A DNA stretch of 64,000 nt. It comes from Oscillospiraceae bacterium (lineage in GTDB: Bacteria > Bacillota > Clostridia > Oscillospirales > Oscillospiraceae). Shown piece by piece: positions 9,246 to 18,171 of this stretch. The stretch is taken from assembly GCA_009781515.1 (NCBI GenBank), contig WQXY01000001.1, positions 1 to 64,000 on the forward strand. Direction: 5' to 3'. Numbering within the stretch: position 1 is the first letter of the stretch; each line of letters begins with the position of its first letter. The position numbers and the translations under genes are program-made. Under the pieces are notes generated by a model. That model made no database searches and was not told where the DNA came from. It saw nothing but the letters and a program-made list of their open reading frames with translations.

Positions 9246-9403
9246 CAAAAGCAAATAAATTTATTTCAAATAGCATTGCTCGTGAATTGTTATCAGTTTC
9301 AGATTCTACCGCTAGGCGATTATTAAACTCTATGACTGACAAAGGGTATATTGTTGCAGAAGGCGAACGAAAAGGTCGTATTTATATACCAAAACGCGAT
9401 TGA
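9218..9403 (+). pseudogene. Winged-helix DNA-binding fragment
   Basis: A 61-residue frame starting at a TTG inside the 31-bp repeat. It encodes a winged helix (IARELLSVSDSTARRLLNSM, then GYIVAEGERKGRIYIPKR) like the C-terminal domain found behind Fic or AlbA_2 domains in Firmicutes regulators. No upstream domain is present and no convincing ribosome binding site was seen, so this is probably the tail of a deleted gene. A free-standing small regulator is possible but less likely. Confidence 0.5.
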
Positions 9404-9539
9404 CAATGTTTATGTATATCTCAATAATCTTATCTTCAGTCAGCAAGAGGTACGGCATAACGTGGCCATGCTTTACATCTCCGTAAAATCATAAACGAGG
9501 AACGTCGTACAAGAACTCTCAAAAACCGAATGAATATTA

Positions 9540-9660
9540 CATTAAAAGTATAGTTATTAAAAAGAGTACTGTTAAGGTGCGTTTTTCGAGAGTTTTGTCC
9601 TCTGTATGTGTCGATAATGTATCCGAATACAATTCTACCTTATCAGAACAATACAAAGTT
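9540..9660. repeat. Degenerate dispersed repeat, copy 2
   Basis: Matches copy 1 through AGGTGCGTTTTTC.AG.GTTTT and ATCCGAATACAATTCTACCTT-type blocks. A partial inverted repeat (ACAAGAACTCTC near 9509 against GAGAGTTTTGT near 9589) brackets part of it. No ORF. Confidence 0.5.
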
Positions 9661-10170
9661 TCAGAGTGAAAAACATCTCAGGAATTCCAACACGCTCAGA
9701 GATGAAGTAAGAAGGTGGAACACATATAAAGGTGCATCAAAAAGATTTTAGGAAGCGAAGAACAGGTTTACCAAAAAACGATGCGATGAATGCAGAGTAT
9801 GGATAGCTAAAAGGTGATATTATCGTTTAATTTTATATATTATGCATAATTACTACAAGAATGAAATATTTTTTCAGTGCTTGAAAATTAATCACACATA
9901 TATAAATTAAGTTCTTGTCTGATGTATTTACATTTTCTTCTTTTATGTTACAATATGCATAAAAAGTGGCGCTGTTTAATATGACTCTTTGGGGCAAGCA
10001 TCTCCTTTATATTCATTAAGTAGTACTATCTATTATACTTATTTAAGTGAATAATCAGTATTTTACGAAATTCTTGTTCATCAGAACGCCCATAACACAT
10101 TTTATCGAGTTTAAATTATATTAACAACCTTATTATATAGTCCATATGAATTTAGTTATTAGGTGGTTTT
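9661..10170. other. Intergenic region with decayed coding traces
   Basis: About 510 bases. The first part (about 9660-9820) translates in one frame to a basic, interrupted peptide (LRDEVRRWNTYKGASKRF), which looks like a broken gene but cannot be assigned. The rest is very AT-rich. A TACAAT at 9949-9954 is a possible -10 for the ATP-grasp operon, but its -35 is poor. AGGTGG lies just before the ATG at 10171. Confidence 0.4.
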
Positions 10171-11190
10171 ATGATAAATGTATTAGTTACATCTGTTGGT
10201 AATATTGGTGTCGGAAGCCAAATATTGAAAGCCTTGCAAATATCTAACTTGCCATTATTAATTATTGGTTTAGATGTTTCATTATATAACATACCACAAA
10301 ACAGGCTAAATCACTTTTATAGTGTTCCTTTTGCGTCTGAAGTGCTTGCTTATGAAGAAGCAATAGACGAAATAATTAGTAAGCATAAAATTCACATAAT
10401 TTTTATTGGTTCAGCGATGGAATTATTATTTTTTGCAAAAAGAAAGGAAAAATATTATAGTTTAGGTATATTTTTAGCAATTAATGATAGTAAGTTGATT
10501 TTGATGTGTAGAAACAAATATGACATATACCGAAATTTAGAGAAAAAAGGAATTGAAGTGCCAAAATATTGCTTAATTAAGGCAAAAGAAGATTGTGAGA
10601 AAATTTCTTTTTTCCCAGTTGTACTAAAACCGAATAGAAACACCTCTTCGTCAGAACACATTTATATTGCATTTGATGCAGATGATGTTTGTTCTTTCTC
10701 ATCATACATGATAAAACATAATATAGAAGTAATAGCTCAAGAGTACATAGGAGATTCAAACTCTGAATACACAACCGGAATATCAAGCAATCTATCAGGT
10801 GATATAAATGGTAGCATAATTATTAAAAGAGTTTTTGATTCTGCAATTTCATATAAAAACAAAATTTCATATGAAAATAAGACTTATTTTATTTCGTCAG
10901 GAATAACGCAAGGTGAAATAATCCATGACGAGGTAATTAAACGCCAAATTGAGAAAATTGCAATGTCATTAAACTCCAAAGGTCCACTTAATATTCAAGG
11001 TATGTTTTTTAATAATAATTTTTCTGTAATCGAGGTACATCCGTCAATGACCAGTAGTGTTTATATTAAAGCTCTTGCAGGTTATAATGAACCTGAGAAT
11101 ATAATTAGGCAAAATCTTATGAACGAAAATGTTAACTATAATTATAGAGATATAAAAATAGCTCGTGATTTAGTTGAATATGTTATATAG
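10171..11190 (+). CDS. ATP-grasp ligase, carbamoyl-phosphate-synthase-like
   Basis: A 339-residue protein with an N-terminal pre-ATP-grasp Rossmann part (VLVTSVGNIGVGSQILKAL, LLIIGLDVS), a middle lid with FPVVLKPNRNTSSS (about 148-161), and a C-terminal Mg-binding part (NIQGMFFNNNFSVIEVHPSMTSS). The family activates a carboxylate as acyl phosphate and couples it to an amine or thiol. The usual E.N of the metal site reads EVHPSMTSS, so one ligand is unusual. It is first in a four-gene operon with an acyltransferase and a PIG-L deacetylase, suggesting a ligase step in building a modified sugar or small molecule; the substrate is unknown. Composition is very AT-rich, unlike the 53-64 kb end of the window. 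Confidence 0.75.
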   Translation: MINVLVTSVGNIGVGSQILKALQISNLPLLIIGLDVSLYNIPQNRLNHFYSVPFASEVLAYEEAIDEIISKHKIHIIFIGSAMELLFFAKRKEKYYSLGIFLAINDSKLILMCRNKYDIYRNLEKKGIEVPKYCLIKAKEDCEKISFFPVVLKPNRNTSSSEHIYIAFDADDVCSFSSYMIKHNIEVIAQEYIGDSNSEYTTGISSNLSGDINGSIIIKRVFDSAISYKNKISYENKTYFISSGITQGEIIHDEVIKRQIEKIAMSLNSKGPLNIQGMFFNNNFSVIEVHPSMTSSVYIKALAGYNEPENIIRQNLMNENVNYNYRDIKIARDLVEYVI

Positions 11191-11201
11191 AGGGAAAGTT
11201 A

Positions 11202-12125
11202 ATGATGATTAATCTTTCAGAAATTACTGATTTTTTATGCAATAATAATATTGTTTATAAATTTCATGGAAATAAAAATTTGATTGTTCAGCATTATTGC
11301 CCGATAAGTATATTAAAAGATCACTCAATGACATGGATGAGATCGCTAAATGAACAGGATATGGAAAAGATTGCAAATCACAAAAACATCTTATTGATTT
11401 GTAACAATTTTGAATATTCACAATATCAACAAATAAACTTTTTATTTGTTGATAATCCCCATAAAGTCTTTTTTATTTTATTAGAAAACTTTTTTACGAC
11501 TCCAAAAAATAATGCAAGTAGTTTTTCGTCTACTTCTGTTGTCGAAACTCGTTGCATTGGAGAAGGGATTAGTGTTGGTCATCATACTTACATTGCACCA
11601 AATGTAAAAATAGGAAATAATGTACAAATTGGCTCTAATGTGACTATTGAAAATAATGTGTGTATTGGCAATCATACCGTGATTGAGTCTGGTGTAGTAA
11701 TTGGAGCTTGTGGTTTTGGTCATTATGTTGATAATAATGGTAAAAATGTGCGTGTCCCACACCTTGGCGGTGTAAGGATTGGTAAACATGTAAACATTGG
11801 TGCTAACACAACAATTGCACGAGGTACGCTTTCTGATACAATAATAAATGATTATGTAAAAATTGATAATTTATGTCATATTGCTCACAACGTTGTTATA
11901 AATGATAATGTACTAATTGCTGGAGGAACAGTTATAGGAGGAAGCACTATAATTAACGAAGATGTATGGTTATCAAGCTGCAAGATTGCCAATTCATTAG
12001 TGATTGGAGCGCATTCATATATTGGCGGTGGATCAATAGTTACTAAAAACATACCGGAAAATAAGTTTGCAGTCGGATACCCAGCTAGAGTAGTAAAAAA
12101 TGTTGATCTTGAAAAAAGTTGGTGA
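11202..12125 (+). CDS. LpxD-like hexapeptide-repeat N-acyltransferase
   Basis: A 307-residue protein. An N-terminal domain of about 100 residues resembles the uridine-binding domain of LpxD; a left-handed beta-helix of hexapeptide repeats follows (IGNNVQIGSNVTIENNVCIG and onward). GFGHYVDNNGKNVRVPHLGGVRIG and HIAHNVVI match the LpxD core, the latter holding the family catalytic His. It lies 11 bases after the ATP-grasp gene and overlaps the PIG-L gene by 4 bases. LpxD makes lipid A precursors in Gram-negatives. In this Gram-positive-looking setting, with no other lipid A gene, a role in N-acylating an amino sugar for a glycan or small metabolite is more likely. Confidence 0.8.
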   Translation: MMINLSEITDFLCNNNIVYKFHGNKNLIVQHYCPISILKDHSMTWMRSLNEQDMEKIANHKNILLICNNFEYSQYQQINFLFVDNPHKVFFILLENFFTTPKNNASSFSSTSVVETRCIGEGISVGHHTYIAPNVKIGNNVQIGSNVTIENNVCIGNHTVIESGVVIGACGFGHYVDNNGKNVRVPHLGGVRIGKHVNIGANTTIARGTLSDTIINDYVKIDNLCHIAHNVVINDNVLIAGGTVIGGSTIINEDVWLSSCKIANSLVIGAHSYIGGGSIVTKNIPENKFAVGYPARVVKNVDLEKSW

Positions 12126-12787
12126 GCAGAGTGGAAAAGAATCAATTATTAGTAATAATGGCTCATCCTGATGATGCAGAATTGTCTTGTTATGGGACTA
12201 TCTGTAAATATGTAGATGAAGGAGTTTTTTGTAGTTTAGTTATTGCAACAAAAGGTGAAAATGTTATAAGAAAAGATAAAACACCTTTAGACAGGTTAAA
12301 TGAAACACAGAAAGCTTTTCATAAAACTAAAATTGATATTTCATGCTTAAATATAAAAGATGGTAATATCGTACATGATTTGAATTTAATGCGAGTATTA
12401 AAAAAAATAATACAAGAAATTAATCCAACAACTATTATTAGTCATTATCCTGACGAATTTGGTTATGAACACCAAGATCATACTGCGCTAGGAAAAGCTG
12501 TAATAAGCTGTGCTTTTAGATATTGTAAAAATTTGAGAATGTTGTTGTTAGCAGAGCCTTTGTTCAGAGGTTTTACCTCTTTCAGGGGAAACCATTTTGT
12601 GAACGTTAGTAATTATTATGATGACAAAAAACTCGCAATAAAAAAGCATAAAAGTCAATATAACAAGCATTACACTAATGTGAAATTCTTGAAAAACCGA
12701 CTCGTTGGTTTTTCTCCATATATTAATTCTTTTAGAATTAGTAATAATAAATATGAAATTTTTGAATCAATATATACTATAGACTAA
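12122..12787 (+). CDS. PIG-L (LmbE-like) de-N-acetylase
   Basis: About 221 residues. LLVIMAHPDDAELSC carries the AHPDD zinc motif of the PIG-L family, and YEHQDHTALG supplies the second His cluster. These are zinc enzymes that remove acetyl groups from N-acetylglucosamine-like sugars or conjugates. The track starts at TTG 12119, but GTG at 12122 overlaps the previous stop as GTGA, the usual translationally coupled arrangement. Placed directly after an N-acyltransferase, it suggests a deacetylate-then-reacylate swap on an amino sugar. Confidence 0.85.
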   Translation: MSRVEKNQLLVIMAHPDDAELSCYGTICKYVDEGVFCSLVIATKGENVIRKDKTPLDRLNETQKAFHKTKIDISCLNIKDGNIVHDLNLMRVLKKIIQEINPTTIISHYPDEFGYEHQDHTALGKAVISCAFRYCKNLRMLLLAEPLFRGFTSFRGNHFVNVSNYYDDKKLAIKKHKSQYNKHYTNVKFLKNRLVGFSPYINSFRISNNKYEIFESIYTID

Positions 12788-12800
12788 TGGAGCGGTTATT

Positions 12801-13469
12801 ATGGTTGGTAGTAATTTTCAAGGTTTTTTATCCTTGCTATATCAAGAATTGAATAGTCATCATAGAGAACAAGCATCTCAAAACAATCAAATTATTTCAT
12901 TTTATGTTGTGGTAATGACCTTTTTTGTTGGTTTTTATCAAAGCATTATCTCGCTGTCTGAACCAATAATTAGTACAATTTTTATTGTTATTTTTGTCTT
13001 GTCAATAGTAATTATATTAATGCTAATCCAATTAAGGGTCTGGCAATTGAGATATGCTTATGGTTTATCATTAGTTGGAAGTATGTTTATGTCAGACATA
13101 AATATTGACAATTTAAGTTCGTTTTATAGTTTCATAAATAATTTTGAAATTGAATACAAATCAATATATAGCCTTTTTGCAAGCTTAAGAATGAAGATGA
13201 TTTGGAGTTGCTTTATTATTTCACTTATTCCAATAGTATTATATTTTCTATATATACAGAATTTGCATATAATGAACCCTTTTCTTTTATGGACGCTCTA
13301 CTTAGGGGTTAACATAACATATGTTTTGTTTGTCATCTTTACTTTTAGAAAGAAAATACGTGGCACTTGCAATAAAGATGATATAATATGGCTCATTAAT
13401 TTTCAAAAGTCTTCTATTCAAACTACCACTGGCAACACGATACACAAAAATAAAAACGAAGATGTCTAA
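12801..13469 (+). CDS. Four-helix membrane protein of unknown function
   Basis: 222 residues with four predicted membrane segments (ISFYVVVMTFFVGFY, ISTIFIVIFVLSIVIILML, WSCFIISLIPIVLYFLYI, WTLYLGVNITYVLFVIFTF) and a cytoplasmic N-terminus (LYQELNSHHREQASQNNQ). The middle loop is soluble and the C-terminus basic. No family recognised. It follows the PIG-L gene by 13 bases with a GGAGCGG site and so belongs to the same operon, perhaps as exporter or membrane anchor for the product. Confidence 0.65.
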   Translation: MVGSNFQGFLSLLYQELNSHHREQASQNNQIISFYVVVMTFFVGFYQSIISLSEPIISTIFIVIFVLSIVIILMLIQLRVWQLRYAYGLSLVGSMFMSDINIDNLSSFYSFINNFEIEYKSIYSLFASLRMKMIWSCFIISLIPIVLYFLYIQNLHIMNPFLLWTLYLGVNITYVLFVIFTFRKKIRGTCNKDDIIWLINFQKSSIQTTTGNTIHKNKNEDV

Positions 13470-13552
13470 GTATCTATGTTTATGGTGTTGAACTAAAATT
13501 TGTAATTCTCAATGTTGAAAATTTGGATTATATTCTTAGTTTTTTATCAAAT

Positions 13553-13609
13553 TAAAACATTTTATATTCGCTTGAGGATTAACCCAAATGAACAATTCTA
13601 AATGTTTTA
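13553..13609. other. Inverted repeat between convergent genes
   Basis: TAAAACATTT (13553-13562) and AAATGTTTTA (13600-13609) are perfect reverse complements around a 37-base loop, between the ends of two convergent genes. The arms are AT-rich; it could act as a weak bidirectional terminator. Nothing else is seen in 13470-13628. Confidence 0.3.
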
Positions 13610-13628
13610 TTATTTTTCCGATCGTTCG

Positions 13629-14240
13629 TCATCCATGACGCGAATACACTCCTCCAATAAAACTTTCGCCGAGATGATATCGTAGGGTATTATTTAAATC
13701 TTTGCTATAAAACAGTTCCGTATTGATATACTTTTTTAGTTCAGTGATTGCATCGTTTTCTTTGTTAAATTGTTTTATTGGTTTCGCTATCCCGTGAGAC
13801 ATTTCAAATAAGACTATTCCGTTCGCATTTACCCTTGCCCCATCAGCAGTATTAGCAGATATAAAGAAAAACTTTATATCATCATATGGCTTTGATGCCA
13901 TAACACGTTTCAAAACTTCAACCTGTGCGCGTCCAACAAATTGACTATCAATTACAGTCAGATTTGGTATTTGAGCCATATTTAAATTATCGAATGTACT
14001 GGATTGCTTGTGGGAAAATGAAACATAAATTTTTTCATCTTCCCAAAACGGTTTAAAGATTTCTTCATATTCGTATTGGTTCAGTGCAGATGTAGTTATT
14101 TTGTTTGTAGCAATAATACTATTGTCACCATCATAATAAACGTTACCATTCATAATATATGGCATACAAATCAGAATCACACCAAGATTACTTGCTTCAG
14201 TTTTTGATATATTTGAATTTGTGTCGATAAAATAAATCAT
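13629..14240 (-). CDS. DegV-like fatty-acid-binding protein
   Basis: 203 residues from the second in-frame ATG (14240), which has AGGA 8 bases upstream; the longer track start at 14300 would add 20 residues unlike the family. MIYFIDTNSNISKTEASNLGV matches the DegV opening, TSALNQYEYEEIF corresponds to the TSQPS lipid-contact motif, and VSFSHKQSSTF and VIDSQFVG match the second strand-loop pair. DegV/FakB proteins bind a fatty acid and can present it to a fatty-acid kinase. At 203 residues it is shorter than usual (about 280), ending in IGGVYSRHG where family members often have GGVVGTHxGPG. It may be a trimmed or divergent member. Confidence 0.6.
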   Translation of the reverse strand: MIYFIDTNSNISKTEASNLGVILICMPYIMNGNVYYDGDNSIIATNKITTSALNQYEYEEIFKPFWEDEKIYVSFSHKQSSTFDNLNMAQIPNLTVIDSQFVGRAQVEVLKRVMASKPYDDIKFFFISANTADGARVNANGIVLFEMSHGIAKPIKQFNKENDAITELKKYINTELFYSKDLNNTLRYHLGESFIGGVYSRHG

Positions 14241-14680
14241 TATTAATTTCCTGCATGCTTTGCTTAAACTTACTAATAGAATGTCATTATTTACTTGCAT
14301 AACTCGCTATGTGCTATTTTTATTGTTATCAATCGTCTTAGTAGTAAAAATTCAAAGTAAAACTACTGTAGCACAATTTACATGATAAATCAATTGTTGT
14401 TACTTACAACCTTTTATTGGTAACCTCCTTTTGTGTTTTATGCTTTTTATATATTCCACCATCGATTAAATTTTGCAAAATGAGTACCGTATTAATATAA
14501 AACTTACGAGATAGGGATAGTGCATGTTCGTTACATTGCAGACAATTTCAAATATACGTCGTCCACATATCAAACTATTCTTCAATTATGAGATTTGCAA
14601 ATAATTTATTTAAACAAAGAATGATTTATCTGCGTGTCTATAGATGTCCGTGGTATTCTTTATATTTCCTCAAAAAGGCA
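14241..14680. other. Intergenic region between divergent genes
   Basis: About 440 AT-rich bases with no supported gene. It separates the leftward DegV-like gene from the rightward HTH/phosphotransferase operon. No strong repeat or hairpin seen. Confidence 0.5.
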
Positions 14681-14708
14681 TTGTGTTTTTCTTGAAACGT
14701 GATATAGT
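14681..14708 (+). promoter_or_regulatory. Probable promoter of the HTH/phosphotransferase operon
   Basis: TTGTGT (14681-14686), 16-base spacer, TATAGT (14703-14708), about 30 bases before the TTG start of the first gene. The leader would be very short. Confidence 0.5.
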
Positions 14709-14737
14709 ATATTATGTACATATATGGAGGTGATATT

Positions 14738-14938
14738 TTGCCTGATGAATTATTAACAGTTGCACAAGTGGCGGATTATCTTAAATTGTCTACAAAAACA
14801 GTGTATCGATTGATACAAAAAGGTCAATTATTTGCATCTAGGATTGGCAATAATTCTTTGCGCATAAAAATGTCTGATGTGGAAAATTATTTACATTCAC
14901 GCAGGTTGGGTTCAATCTCTTCTGATATGAAAGGTTAG
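14738..14938 (+). CDS. Small helix-turn-helix (excisionase-fold) regulator
   Basis: A 66-residue protein from a TTG start. The track start (14714) is wrong because GGAGGTGAT, a textbook ribosome binding site, lies inside its first codons and points to TTG 14738. The sequence LLTVAQVADYLKLSTKTVYRLIQKGQLFASRIG...RIKMSDVENYL is the MerR/excisionase-type HTH_17 domain over its whole length. Such proteins are excisionases or small operon regulators. No integrase is near and it is followed 2 bases later by the phosphotransferase genes, so it is more likely their regulator. Confidence 0.8.
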   Translation: MPDELLTVAQVADYLKLSTKTVYRLIQKGQLFASRIGNNSLRIKMSDVENYLHSRRLGSISSDMKG

Positions 14939-14940
14939 GG

Positions 14941-15852
14941 ATGCATATGCTAGGCAGATTTGGAACGCTTGAAAATGTACCCAGAAGCGAATTAGGCGGT
15001 AAAGCATATTCCTTAAACAGATTGATTGAAAGCCATATCGATGTTCCCGTTGGGATTGTTATTTTTTCTTCTTGTTTTATTGAGAGCTTGAAAACCAATA
15101 ATGTCTACAATGAGGTAACAGCTTGCTGTCAGGATATTAACTCCGTGAATATATTACAATCGAGCAGAAGGTTAACTTCATTAGTTATGCAGTGCGAAAT
15201 AGATGATAGTATTATTAATGAAATTAAGAAAAACGCAGAAGGCTTAGAGCAATTTGTTTCTGTTCGGTCGTCAGCGGCAAGCGAAGATGGCGAATATCAC
15301 ACTTTTGCCGGATTGCATGATTCGTTTTTGAATGTTGACCGCAATACTGAAACTCTGACAGACTTTATTAAAAAATGTTGGGCATCCCTCTTCAATGAAA
15401 GAGCGTTAATTTATAGGACAAAAAAAAATATTCCGATATTTGAAGGGATGGCAGTGGTCATTCAGGATATGGTGCAAGCAAAAAGCTCTGGTGTATTATA
15501 TACACGGCATCCCATCGAGAAAAAATACTTGTTAATCGAATCCGCATTTGGAATCGGAGATTCTGTGGTTGATGGTGTTATTAAACCTGATTCTATCTTG
15601 GTTGATAGAAATACATTAGAAATTGTATCGAAAGAAGTCGGAACAAAAAAGACAAAAACAGAATTCCGAAATGGCGTTCATACAACCAGTGAAAATGATC
15701 AAGGCGAAATGTTTTCTATTGGTGATGGTGCTATAAATGAGCTCACATCCATAGGATTAAACATTGAAAAAATCTTTGGAACAACGCAAGACATTGAGTG
15801 GGCGTTTGACGATAAACTTTGGGTTATCCAGTCAAGAAATGTGGATTTTTAA
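14941..15852 (+). CDS. PEP-synthase-like ATP-binding subunit (split phosphotransferase)
   Basis: 303 residues equal to the N-terminal ATP-grasp half of PEP synthase, pyruvate phosphate dikinase and rifampicin phosphotransferase: LGGKAYSLNRLIE at the start, FVSVRSSAASEDGEYHTFAGLHDSFLNV (about 100-127), CWASLFNERALIYR, MAVVIQDMVQAKSSGVLYTRHP, and QDIEWAFDDKLWVIQSRNVDF at the end. All landmark nucleotide-binding elements are present. The phosphohistidine half is encoded separately by the next gene, 11 bases on. The PEP/pyruvate TIM barrel is absent from both, so this is not a gluconeogenic enzyme; a phosphotransferase acting on a small molecule, as in RPH, is the better comparison. Confidence 0.85.
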   Translation: MHMLGRFGTLENVPRSELGGKAYSLNRLIESHIDVPVGIVIFSSCFIESLKTNNVYNEVTACCQDINSVNILQSSRRLTSLVMQCEIDDSIINEIKKNAEGLEQFVSVRSSAASEDGEYHTFAGLHDSFLNVDRNTETLTDFIKKCWASLFNERALIYRTKKNIPIFEGMAVVIQDMVQAKSSGVLYTRHPIEKKYLLIESAFGIGDSVVDGVIKPDSILVDRNTLEIVSKEVGTKKTKTEFRNGVHTTSENDQGEMFSIGDGAINELTSIGLNIEKIFGTTQDIEWAFDDKLWVIQSRNVDF

Positions 15853-15863
15853 TGGGGGTATAT

Positions 15864-17321
15864 ATGTCTAGCAACTTAACAAGAGAATACTTTGAAACGA
15901 ACTATTTATGGAAAAGGTTCGTCTGTAGAACAAGCCCCCCATTGTGGAGGAACTTGGAGCATTTGGGGTTTGTACGGGAAACCCTCTTAAAAAAGAACGG
16001 CTTTGATATGTTTATTTCTTGGAAGAGCGAATTGCATTTGCTTTTTGCCAATCCTGAAGAACATGGCAGAGTTTTGAAGATGCTCAGAGAAAAAGCTGTT
16101 GAAGACCTCAATCTCATAAACAACAATGCCAAGCGATGCTATGAATTATGCGATGACTACATCAAGTTTTGTACTCGCTACGATTCGTATGAAGGATTTA
16201 ACAATCTTGAATTGCGAGATATATGGACGACATATGTTGATAAAAATAATGGGTTAGTCGCTTACCGTCCGTTGATTCTAATGCTCGATAAAACCAATGC
16301 CACTTTCTTGGAAGAAGAATTAGAAAAAGCGGGTAATCTTGAATTCCATTTTGAATGGATTACTACTACAAGAGAATTGCCGTTCGTAGCCCAGCGAAAC
16401 GATGCGCTTGCTATAGGGAACGAAATTAAAGCGTTAGGGCTTGACCTTTCTTCGGAGTTGCCTGATTCCATTGAGAAAAAAATAGACCAACATATGGCTA
16501 AGTACGGATGGCTTTTCACCCATCATTTTTTGGGCGACCCTATGACAAGGGATGATATAATTGCTTCCATCAAAAAAATGCTAGATGATTTCGACCCCAT
16601 CAAAATGGAAGAAAAAAACAAGGCTCGAATAGCTTCTCTTGATAAAATCAAGGCTATCAACGCTAATATCGCAAGGTACATCGAAACCGCGCAAGATTAT
16701 GCGTATTTAAGAACATACCGCATTGATATTGCGACGGAAGGCGATTTCTATTTCCGCGCGTTTTTCAATGAAGTAGCAAAAAGAATGGGTATCACCTACG
16801 ATGATTTTCTCAACCTCAATACCGATGAAATTTCAAAGTGGTTAGAAGGCTCTTCCGACATTCAAAAACTACAGGAAATAATAGAAAAACGCAAAGAATA
16901 CTTTGTGACATACTTGGTTGATGACAATAAAATTTATTGGTTCCAAGGAAAAGAAAACATTATCGAAGAAGATGTCAAGGAACGTCCAGATAATCTTATG
17001 TTAACAGGGAAAGTCGCTCAGAGAGGGAGGGTTACCGGCACTGTTAAAGTTGTTCAGTTCAAGGAACAAATAGACAAAGTGAACGACGGAGATATTTTGG
17101 TGAGTTCTATGACAACCCCGGAAATGATGGTTGCGTTGATGAAATGTGACGGCATCGTAACTGACGAGGGTGGTGTTGCATGTCACGCAGCTCAAATTAG
17201 CCGCGAATTTTGTATCCCCTGCGTAATTGGCACACTCGAAGCTACCGCACTTTTGAAAGACGGAGATACCGTAGAAATAATTGCCGAAGGAATGGATGGC
17301 ACGGTTAAGCTTTTGCCATAA
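15864..17321 (+). CDS. Phosphohistidine-domain subunit of split PEP-synthase-like enzyme
   Basis: 485 residues from ATG 15864 (GGGGG 5 bases upstream; the longer track start overlaps the previous gene). Residues 1-390 form a helical domain (MSSNLTREYFETNYLWKRF...) comparable in place to the substrate-binding part of rifampicin phosphotransferase. The C-terminal 90 residues are the swinging phosphohistidine domain (GRVTGTVKVV, GDILVSSMTTPEMM, DEGGVACHAAQISRE with the catalytic His). By family knowledge, ATP phosphorylates this His, which then hands phosphate to the substrate held by the helical domain. The substrate is not readable from sequence. It precedes a VUT-family transporter gene, which may import that substrate. 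Confidence 0.8.
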   Translation: MSSNLTREYFETNYLWKRFVCRTSPPLWRNLEHLGFVRETLLKKNGFDMFISWKSELHLLFANPEEHGRVLKMLREKAVEDLNLINNNAKRCYELCDDYIKFCTRYDSYEGFNNLELRDIWTTYVDKNNGLVAYRPLILMLDKTNATFLEEELEKAGNLEFHFEWITTTRELPFVAQRNDALAIGNEIKALGLDLSSELPDSIEKKIDQHMAKYGWLFTHHFLGDPMTRDDIIASIKKMLDDFDPIKMEEKNKARIASLDKIKAINANIARYIETAQDYAYLRTYRIDIATEGDFYFRAFFNEVAKRMGITYDDFLNLNTDEISKWLEGSSDIQKLQEIIEKRKEYFVTYLVDDNKIYWFQGKENIIEEDVKERPDNLMLTGKVAQRGRVTGTVKVVQFKEQIDKVNDGDILVSSMTTPEMMVALMKCDGIVTDEGGVACHAAQISREFCIPCVIGTLEATALLKDGDTVEIIAEGMDGTVKLLP

Positions 17322-17360
17322 CCGATATTATAAATCCAATCAAGAAAGAAGAGGTCTTTT

Positions 17361-18107
17361 ATGGAAATCGAAAAGAACAATCAGGCGAAGATTATCAGCT
17401 TTAGAGACTTTAAAATCTTAGCCTTCCTCATGTCATTTGTTGTGATACTGATGGCATTCAGCACGCTTACGGTGCAGAAGGTTGTTGCCTTGCCCGCCGG
17501 GCTAACCATACCCGGAGCGAGCATTTGGTTCTCCCTTATAACTTTTCCGGTGATGCAGATTCTTTGCACCACATACAACAAGAAGCTTGCTCATTTCACG
17601 ATCTTTGCCGGATGGGTGTCTATGCTGATAACTACCATCATGGCTCAAATTACAGTAGCTATGCCCACCGCGCCTGTGTTTGAAGTACGGAGCGAAGTGT
17701 TCAACTTTTTATTAACGAGTAGCGTTCGTTATTTCCTTGCAGCAACCTGTTCTTATGTGACAACACACATAATTGTAAACGAGTTTTTCTCACATTTGAA
17801 AATTAAGAACCACTTGTGGCTGAAGAGCACCATCGCCACTACAGCCGGTCAATTTATAAATACAATCGTGTTTATTCTTGCCATGTTCGCCGGAACGACT
17901 TCTGTGGATAAATTGTTCTCCATGTTCGTGGGTACGATAATTGTTAGGCTTTGCTTGGTTCCCGCCGCTGTAATTTTTGTTTGCGTTGGAGTGCTTGCGG
18001 TTAATAATCTTAAAAAATGGGAATCACGGGCAGCTCGGCAATTCGTAGCGACGAAAGCCACACGAAGGGCAGATTTTATGCGTCGCGTGATTGCCAGTTT
18101 CTTTTAA
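17361..18107 (+). CDS. VUT-family (YhhQ-like) membrane transporter
   Basis: 248 residues with about six membrane helices. LTIPGASIWFSLITFPVMQILCTTYNKK followed by the small-residue helix and TAPVFEV matches the VUT/YhhQ family (queuosine-precursor and vitamin uptake). SVRYFLAATCSYVTTHIIVNEFF and TTAGQFINTIVFILAMFAG are the later family helices. GAGG precedes the ATG by about 7 bases. Sitting 39 bases after the split phosphotransferase, it could bring in the molecule that enzyme phosphorylates, a capture-by-phosphorylation arrangement (inference). The usual YhhQ substrates are queuine or preQ precursors; nothing here fixes the substrate. Confidence 0.75.
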   Translation: MEIEKNNQAKIISFRDFKILAFLMSFVVILMAFSTLTVQKVVALPAGLTIPGASIWFSLITFPVMQILCTTYNKKLAHFTIFAGWVSMLITTIMAQITVAMPTAPVFEVRSEVFNFLLTSSVRYFLAATCSYVTTHIIVNEFFSHLKIKNHLWLKSTIATTAGQFINTIVFILAMFAGTTSVDKLFSMFVGTIIVRLCLVPAAVIFVCVGVLAVNNLKKWESRAARQFVATKATRRADFMRRVIASFF

Positions 18108-18171
18108 ATAGCTACTAACCCGTATATATAGGAGTATCTTTTATTTACGGAAGAATAATGGAGGTATAAAA

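Noticed and set aside
11202-12125. Evidence for a Gram-negative host from the LpxD-like gene
   Set aside because: No other lipid A gene, and the rest of the window is Gram-positive in character; the gene sits in a horizontally acquired-looking operon.
14714-14938. Excisionase of an integrated element
   Set aside because: No integrase or recombinase in the window, and the gene is fused by position to the phosphotransferase operon.
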